Shown: in pieces, positions 6,819-10,720 of the stretch
How the letters are laid out: every line of letters begins with the position of its first letter
How positions within the stretch are numbered: position 1 is the stretch's first letter
Source of the DNA: Candidatus Heimdallarchaeota archaeon LC_3
GTDB taxonomy: Archaea; Asgardarchaeota; Heimdallarchaeia; Hodarchaeales; LC-3
Direction: 5' to 3'
Assembly (NCBI GenBank): GCA_001940645.1
Contig: MDVS01000065.1
Location: 1 to 10,720, forward strand
Length of the DNA: 10,720 nucleotides
Notes under the pieces: model-generated
What the model saw: the letters and a program-made list of their open reading frames with translations, nothing else
What the model was told of the DNA's origin: nothing
The model's database searches: none
Program-made: the position numbers and the translations under genes

Positions 6819-6832
6819 CTTACAGACGTAAG
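6819..6832. promoter_or_regulatory. Operator-like palindrome D, CTTAC-N4-GTAAG
   Basis: Perfect 5-bp arms around AGAC, ending 57 bp before the cupredoxin start. It repeats the paired arrangement found upstream of the minus-strand cupredoxin. Confidence 0.8.
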
Positions 6833-6875
6833 AAATAAAATAATAGAACAAGGCGATTCTTCTCATTAACCATTG

Positions 6876-6881
6876 AAAGGT
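6876..6881 (+). promoter_or_regulatory. Ribosome binding site AAAGGT for the second cupredoxin
   Basis: AAAGGT stands eight bases before ATG 6890 and supports that start, which is followed at once by a typical signal segment. Confidence 0.65.
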
Positions 6882-6889
6882 AAGAAAAT

Positions 6890-7471
6890 ATGAAAAAACA
6901 CCTATTAAAAGTTGTTCTCGTTGTTTTTGTTGGATTAATGATTTTTAGTATCCCAGCAATTGGAACAACTGCACAAGATCATGATGATGACCATGAGGAT
7001 GTCCATGATCATACTGAGAATACTGAAGATCAGTGTACTTCCCCTACAGAAGAAATTACTGTTTTAGCACTTCAAAATGAAGATGGAACACTTAGTTACG
7101 ACAAAGAAGAATATCAAGTCTCAAAAGGTGCATGTGTTGAAATAACTATTAAAAACTCCAACGATATTCTCCATGATTTTACTATTGAGGAGGATCATGA
7201 CCATAATTTTGATGGATTCCACGTAGCGATAGCAAATAGAACAGCTATTAACGGAACTGACTCATATTCTGTCCATATACAGTTTCCAGAATCTGATCTT
7301 GCCTATGATTTATGGTGTACTGTAGCAGGGCACCGTGTTGCAGGAATGGAAGCGAAAATAATCATTGGAAATCCTCCAAGTACAGTTCCAGGCCTTGGTT
7401 TTGATTTAGGAATAATATTATTTGGAATATTCTCTATATCTATGATAATTATTTTAAGAAAAAAAGTCTAA
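6890..7471 (+). CDS. Secreted membrane-anchored cupredoxin (second paralogue)
   Basis: A 193-residue blue-copper-fold protein. Signal segment (5-28) with a Lys-rich start; Asp/Glu/His-rich linker (30-41); cupredoxin domain with ligands H95, C143, H148 and M153 (C-x4-H-x4-M); C49 and C82 as a possible disulfide; then P167-G168, a Phe-Asp-Leu-Gly-Ile-Ile entry into a hydrophobic helix (to about 189) and a basic tail R-K-K. The last part matches the Pro-Gly then FDLGII tail of the cupredoxin at 3998-4585, pointing to a shared C-terminal sorting or anchoring signal. The two proteins align along their whole length. Two operator-like palindromes and the divergent BlaI-like repressor gene lie upstream. 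The likely role is copper binding or electron transfer at the outer face of the membrane. Confidence 0.92.
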   Translation: MKKHLLKVVLVVFVGLMIFSIPAIGTTAQDHDDDHEDVHDHTENTEDQCTSPTEEITVLALQNEDGTLSYDKEEYQVSKGACVEITIKNSNDILHDFTIEEDHDHNFDGFHVAIANRTAINGTDSYSVHIQFPESDLAYDLWCTVAGHRVAGMEAKIIIGNPPSTVPGLGFDLGIILFGIFSISMIIILRKKV

Positions 7472-7590
7472 AAGGAAATTTCTTACATTATTCAAAAATT
7501 TAACTAATTCTTCTTTGTTCTTTTAAATCAATTCTCTTATTATTTCGCACTAATAACACAAATTTATGCATTTAGGGTTGACTATTTAGG

Positions 7591-8316
7591 ATGTCCATAA
7601 ATACTACTTATGATAAAGAAATATTACAAAAAATCTTGTTTTCAATAGATAACTCTTTTGATATAGATCAATTATTAAAACAGAGAACCATTTTCGAAGA
7701 TAAATTTCTTAAAAAATTAAATTTATGCAATATGAATTTAGATTTTCTAAACAAAAAATTATCCAAATTTTCTCAAATTTCTTCAATATATTTAGGGAAG
7801 AATAATTTTACAACAATTCCAAAAACTTTATTAAATTTAACTTCACTTGAAAATTTATGGATAAACAACAATAAAATAAGATATTTACCAAAGGGAATTA
7901 ATAAGTTTACAAAACTGAAAATTTTAGTATTAAATTATAATTATTTAGAATCAATTCCTAAGGAGATTGGAACTTTAAACGAAATAGAATACTTAAATTT
8001 AGCATCTAATAAGCTTTATAGTCTTCCAGAAGAAATTGGTAAGTTAAAAGGTCTTAGAAAATTATGGTTAAATAATAATAATCTTTCTAAATTACCCGAA
8101 AACTTCGGAAACCTACAAAATCTAAGAGTTCTCGATTTAAAAGGAAATAATCTTTCGACTCTACCTCAAAATTTAAAACATCTTAGAAAATTGCATTATT
8201 TAGCAGTAAATTTTGGAGATCTAACATTAGAAATGGGAAATAAATTCAAGGAAAATTCATTTGACAACCAATTAATTCAAAAATTTTTATATCAATTAGA
8301 TGCTCATGGGAAATGA
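7591..8316 (+). CDS. Leucine-rich repeat protein
   Basis: A 241-residue intracellular protein without signal peptide. Residues 64-201 contain six consecutive 23-residue leucine-rich repeats (64-86, 87-109, 110-132, 133-155, 156-178, 179-201) of the form LxxLxLxxNxLxxLPxxIxxLxx, the typical bacterial/plant-like type with a Leu-Pro. The N-terminal 60 residues are helical and Lys-rich and may cap the solenoid; the C-terminal 40 form another cap. LRR domains bind other proteins; the partner is not evident. There is no strong ribosome binding site (AGGG 13 bases upstream). The gene lies 119 bp behind the second cupredoxin, with T-rich DNA between, and is probably transcribed separately. No link to metal handling is visible. 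Confidence 0.88.
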   Translation: MSINTTYDKEILQKILFSIDNSFDIDQLLKQRTIFEDKFLKKLNLCNMNLDFLNKKLSKFSQISSIYLGKNNFTTIPKTLLNLTSLENLWINNNKIRYLPKGINKFTKLKILVLNYNYLESIPKEIGTLNEIEYLNLASNKLYSLPEEIGKLKGLRKLWLNNNNLSKLPENFGNLQNLRVLDLKGNNLSTLPQNLKHLRKLHYLAVNFGDLTLEMGNKFKENSFDNQLIQKFLYQLDAHGK

Positions 8317-8388
8317 CCTAGTTGTTGGAATGGGAAAAGCTTATTTTTATAAATCGTAATACAATCAGAAATTTATTTTCACATTTTG

Positions 8389-8396
8389 TTTTTTTT
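8389..8396 (+). terminator. T-tract, probable terminator of the LRR gene
   Basis: Eight consecutive T residues preceded by further T-rich sequence, about 73 bases after the LRR stop codon. Archaeal RNA polymerase commonly terminates at such tracts. Confidence 0.35.
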
Positions 8397-8454
8397 CAAT
8401 ATGGAAATTAATGACTAACCTTCAAAATCAATAATAATTAAAATAAGCCTAATT

Positions 8455-8862
8455 GTGGTAGTGTTTTATATACCTCTGGTAGAAAAATTTGATGTTTGTT
8501 GTCCCGCCGATCATACAATTGAGATATTATGGGAAGATGATCTAAAAAAAGAACAACAACAATTGAAATACGAAATCGCTGAAAAAGAAGTTCTATTAAA
8601 AACAATAAGCCATCCAATTCGTCTTAATACACTAATAAATTTAATGGTTAGACCCCATTGTGTATGTGAATTAGTAAAAAAACTGGAAATCAAAAATTCA
8701 ACAATGTCATATCATCTATCATTATTGACAAAGAATTTTCTAATTGAAATTGAAAACCGTTCAGGGAGAATCTATAATGTTATTACTGATTATGGAAAAT
8801 CGGTTGTGAAATGGATGAACTCCATTCCTAAAGATGAACACATAAATCTAGATGTAAAATAG
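8455..8862 (+). CDS. ArsR/SmtB-family metalloregulator with CVC site
   Basis: A winged-helix regulator of 135 codons if read from GTG 8455. Residues 41-63 form the first helices. H68-C69-V70-C71-E72-L73 is the metal-binding motif of the ArsR/SmtB family at the start of the DNA-contacting helix-turn-helix, followed by the recognition helix (S-T-M-S-Y-H-L-S-L-L, about 81-90) and a wing with R-S-G-R. An extra C15-C16 pair in the N-terminal arm could complete a four-thiolate site as in CadC-type members. Expected ligands are thiophilic: As(III), Cd(II), Pb(II) or Cu(I); the sequence does not choose. No ATG occurs before residue 64 and no Shine-Dalgarno is visible; GTG 8455 or 8461 are the likely starts. 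Its targets may be the genes from 9172 onward. Confidence 0.85.
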   Translation: MVVFYIPLVEKFDVCCPADHTIEILWEDDLKKEQQQLKYEIAEKEVLLKTISHPIRLNTLINLMVRPHCVCELVKKLEIKNSTMSYHLSLLTKNFLIEIENRSGRIYNVITDYGKSVVKWMNSIPKDEHINLDVK

Positions 8863-9150
8863 AGAAATATTATTTTAAATCAAAATAGAATCTTTATCGA
8901 ATATCAATAAATTTAAAAACAATTTTACTTTACAAATTGTTTTCAAGTTCAGAATTCTCTTTGGTCAATAAAATTTCTTTTCTCTCATATCCAAATTTCG
9001 ATCTATAAATGAAATTTGTATTATACACTAATTAAATCTTAATTTTATAATGTTTCAAATTTATTTGAAATAGCTATTCTAGATATTTAAGTTGATTATT
9101 CGATATACTAATTGAGAAGGAAAAATATTGGTTAACTTCTCAAATTAAAT
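8863..9150. other. Intergenic region between ArsR-like gene and AhpD-like gene
   Basis: About 300 bases of AT-rich sequence with no supported gene. It contains the inverted repeat at 8916-8943, listed separately. None of the CTTAC-N4-GTAAG palindromes is present. The promoter of the 9172 gene presumably lies in the second half. Confidence 0.4.
8916..8943. repeat. Perfect 10-bp inverted repeat with 8-base spacer
   Basis: AAAACAATTT and AAATTGTTTT flank an 8-base spacer, 53 bases after the ArsR-like stop. It could be a terminator hairpin (it ends in TTTT) or an operator for the downstream operon. Its AT-only composition apart from one G:C pair per arm means chance cannot be excluded. Confidence 0.35.
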
Positions 9151-9157
9151 AACGATT

Positions 9158-9162
9158 AGGAG
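9158..9162 (+). promoter_or_regulatory. Ribosome binding site AGGAG for the AhpD-like gene
   Basis: AGGAG nine bases before ATG 9172 supports that start. Confidence 0.7.
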
Positions 9163-9171
9163 ATATATAGT

Positions 9172-9657
9172 ATGTCTAAAGCATGTGAAACAAAAGAAAT
9201 TGATGAGACTAAGAAAACAACAAAAATTGGTAATATGACAAAAAGTACGTTAACGAGTGTTGATAATGAATCAATTGCAGAAAGAAAAGTGCGAATGATT
9301 TATGATGACATTAAGAAAACATTAGGAATAGATTTTATACCTAATATGTACAAAGCTATGGCGACTAATCCTGATTATTTGGAATTAACTTGGAATAGAG
9401 TTCAGGCAATTATGAACAAAGAAGGAAAGCTTGATAAAAATATCAGGGATATTATAGCTTTTACTGTTTCAATAATGAGTGGATCTACATATTGTATCGA
9501 TGTTTATAAAGAAGCAGTAGTTCACAATGGTTTGGATGATGAAGCAATAACTGAGATATATGCTATTATTGACGTTTATTCAGGTTTGAATAGATTCAAT
9601 ATTGCTAATCAGACTAAAAAGGATGATAAGCCTTGGTATGGTTGTAGTTCAAAATAG
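9172..9657 (+). CDS. AhpD / carboxymuconolactone decarboxylase-like protein
   Basis: A 161-residue, mostly helical protein. Residues 38-135 follow the CMD/AhpD fold: a helix with F-I-P-N-M, then a region (88-112) that in AhpD-like proteins carries a C-x2-C redox pair with a nearby His. Here the first Cys is replaced by Ser (S105-T-Y-C108) and the usual His position is Tyr (Y112), so AhpD-type disulfide chemistry should be lost or altered. Cys also occur at 5 near the N-terminus and at 158 in a W-Y-G-C tail, which might substitute. The N-terminal 35 residues are a charged extension. Followed by a zinc-ribbon gene after 51 bp, probably in one operon. Substrate unknown. Fold assignment is fairly sure; activity is not. 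Confidence 0.78.
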   Translation: MSKACETKEIDETKKTTKIGNMTKSTLTSVDNESIAERKVRMIYDDIKKTLGIDFIPNMYKAMATNPDYLELTWNRVQAIMNKEGKLDKNIRDIIAFTVSIMSGSTYCIDVYKEAVVHNGLDDEAITEIYAIIDVYSGLNRFNIANQTKKDDKPWYGCSSK

Positions 9658-9697
9658 GGTTAAAAAATTAACTAATGATATTGAATTAAAAGTAAAA

Positions 9698-9702
9698 GAG
9701 GT
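9698..9702 (+). promoter_or_regulatory. Ribosome binding site GAGGT for the zinc-ribbon gene at 9709
   Basis: GAGGT six bases before ATG 9709 selects this frame over the overlapping ORF in another frame that starts at 9602. Confidence 0.7.
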
Positions 9703-9708
9703 AATATT

Positions 9709-9954
9709 ATGGGCTGTGGTGCGACTAAAAGATACAAGAAAAGATACCAAGAAATATATTCAGATCCTAACAAAGATTTGTTCTCAAACTCTATTTCCGA
9801 AGAATTATATTCAAGAAAGACTGAAAAAAATCAGTTAAATGAAACATGTTTAGTAGAAACTACCTCAGCAACTCAAAAACATTATTGTCACAATTGTGGG
9901 AATAAAATGCGTCCTTCAGACATCTTTTGCGCCAACTGCGGAGTGCAAGTATGA
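9709..9954 (+). CDS. Small zinc-ribbon protein
   Basis: An 81-residue protein with a basic, Tyr-rich N-terminal half (M-G-C-G start, several Lys/Arg), a linker, and a C-terminal zinc ribbon with C60-x2-C63, x10, C74-x2-C77. The ribbon spacing equals that of the 3072-3278 protein, but this one has no membrane segment. Function unknown. It follows the AhpD-like gene by 51 bp and precedes a decayed copy of the membrane-protein gene found behind the other zinc-ribbon gene, so the pair looks like a duplicated cassette of which one half has decayed here. Confidence 0.72.
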   Translation: MGCGATKRYKKRYQEIYSDPNKDLFSNSISEELYSRKTEKNQLNETCLVETTSATQKHYCHNCGNKMRPSDIFCANCGVQV

Positions 9955-10040
9955 TAATGTTTATTGAGAAAAAAAATTTAGATAGATTTCCGGTGTGGAT
10001 GATATGAAATTAGAAAAAATAACAAAATTTTTCTTAATAC

Positions 10041-10188
10041 CTGGGGAAAATTATTGCATATTATATCCTGGGTTCCTACACTCGTAATGTTTCCAATTGG
10101 TACAATTATTGGAGTGTTTTCAATCTGGTTGGTCCTAACACAGGATGTAACTCAATATTTGCAAGGAATAAAAAAGAAAATTGAATGA
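10041..10188 (+). pseudogene. Truncated copy of the 3323-3742 membrane-protein gene
   Basis: The frame from 10042 (W-G-K-L-L-H-I-I-S-W-V-P) to TGA 10186-10188 reproduces residues 90 onward of the membrane protein at 3323-3742. By my count 13 bases differ over 129 (10042-10170), about 90% identity, mostly silent or conservative. The N-terminal 89 codons are missing. The frame is closed by TGA at 10000-10002 with no ATG before the homologous part. An ATG at 10004, preceded by GGTGTGGA, lies in a different frame and stops after 27 codons, so the original start may have been joined to the C-terminal half by an out-of-frame deletion. Confidence 0.85.
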
Positions 10189-10261
10189 ATTGGAACAGAA
10201 ATTATTCATTAGAGTTTGATAAAAGAAAATCGATTCAATATATTCTTATTATCTTAATCTC

Positions 10262-10270
10262 TTTTTTTTT
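10262..10270 (+). terminator. T-tract ending the 9172-10188 operon
   Basis: Nine consecutive T residues lie about 75 bases after the pseudogene and overlap the first base of the convergent stop codon at 10270-10272. This suits transcription termination for the plus-strand genes. Confidence 0.35.
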
Positions 10271-10521
10271 CACTGATTTTTTAATTTTTGTTCTAAATCT
10301 TCGACAGTAATTAGTTGATCCGTGTTAATTAACAAATGTTTTTCATAAAAATTGGCTTTATCCTCATAAAATTCCTCAGCACAAAATTTATTGCATAAAA
10401 AGAGAATTTTGCCTTTATCTTTTATATACACTTTCTCTTCCTTATTATTTATACATTTGGTACATCCACAAGCGGCTGTTACGTCTTCTTTCAAAGTTAC
10501 AGTGAATATTTCTTTATTCAT
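10270..10521 (-). CDS. Small TRASH-like cysteine metal-binding protein
   Basis: An 83-residue protein with five cysteines: C18, C20, C23, C43 and C47. C23-x19-C43-x3-C47 fits the TRASH pattern (C-x19-22-C-x3-C), and the F-L-C-N-x2-C-A-x2-F context is typical. C18-x-C20 adds a CxC pair upstream, resembling small metallothioneins. In archaeal copper operons a small TRASH protein (CopM) is thought to be a metallochaperone, so a copper- or other metal-binding role is reasonable here, but zinc or iron cannot be excluded. The C-terminal third is acidic and helical. No Shine-Dalgarno precedes ATG 10521, only an A/T run. It converges on the plus-strand genes. Confidence 0.7.
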   Translation of the reverse strand: MNKEIFTVTLKEDVTAACGCTKCINNKEEKVYIKDKGKILFLCNKFCAEEFYEDKANFYEKHLLINTDQLITVEDLEQKLKNQ

Positions 10522-10720
10522 TATATAAAAAAAAAATATTTCTATTTATTAAAAGGCAATTCTAGAGACATTATTGAAAATCGCATTTTAGACGTTTCTT
10601 AACAACCATCTTAACAAATTACAATTTTAAAAAAATACTAATTTTTTTTAAGATTTTAAAGAATATAATCAGTATTTTTTAAACTTTTAAATAAAGATCT
10701 TTTTAATTATTGAATATTAT
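10522..10720. other. AT-rich sequence at the window end
   Basis: No gene supported. It should contain the promoter of the minus-strand TRASH-like gene. No CTTAC-N4-GTAAG palindrome was found. Confidence 0.4.

Noticed and set aside
9602..9838. 78-codon plus-strand ORF overlapping the AhpD-like and zinc-ribbon genes
   Set aside because: It overlaps two better-supported genes in another frame, has no ribosome binding site, and the GAGGT at 9698 selects ATG 9709.
10078..10091. CTACACTCGTAATG and its counterpart near 3625 resemble the CTTAC-N4-GTAAG palindrome
   Set aside because: Both lie in the shared coding sequence of the membrane protein and its copy (Pro-Thr-Leu-Val codons), the arms are imperfect, and neither is near a start codon.

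Overview
The window is strongly AT-rich and reads as an archaeal chromosome segment, most plausibly from an Asgard archaeon (Heimdall- or Lokiarchaeia-like). The grounds are the lack of bacterial -35/-10 promoters, PGF-CTERM-like C-terminal anchors on secreted cupredoxins, small zinc-ribbon proteins, a short LRR protein, and Shine-Dalgarno motifs in front of many but not all genes. This placement is inference; there is no rRNA or other marker gene. No tRNA, rRNA, IS element or CRISPR array was seen.

Layout. 241-2874: a P1B-type metal ATPase with a long Met/His-rich N-terminus and a CPD membrane motif. 3072-3742: a small membrane-anchored zinc-ribbon protein and a small multi-pass membrane protein. 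3998-4585 (minus): a secreted, membrane-anchored cupredoxin. 4717-4911: a small unknown ORF. 5235-6152: a membrane metalloprotease of the M56/BlaR1 type. 6165-6539 (minus): a BlaI/MecI-type winged-helix repressor, convergent with the protease. 6890-7471: a second cupredoxin, paralogous to the first. 7591-8316: an LRR protein. 8455-8862: an ArsR-family regulator with a CVC metal site. 9172-9657: an AhpD/carboxymuconolactone-decarboxylase-like protein, followed by a second zinc-ribbon protein (9709-9954) and a decayed copy (10041-10188) of the C-terminal half of the 3323-3742 membrane protein. 10270-10521 (minus): a small TRASH-like cysteine protein.

The central observation is a candidate regulatory circuit in 4.6-6.9 kb. 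Five palindromes of the form CTTAC-N4-GTAAG (close to the TACA-N2-TGTA operators of BlaI/MecI/CopY repressors) occur only in three promoter regions: two before each cupredoxin gene, 20-21 bp centre to centre, and one before the repressor gene itself. The repressor has no cysteine, so it lacks CopY's copper-binding CxC motifs. The adjacent M56 protease has no penicillin-binding sensor domain but carries a five-histidine loop predicted to face outside. Together these suggest a BlaR1-BlaI-like proteolytic switch re-purposed to sense an extracellular metal, probably copper, and to control cupredoxins. The flanking genes (metal ATPase, CVC-type ArsR protein, TRASH-like protein) fit a metal-handling island.
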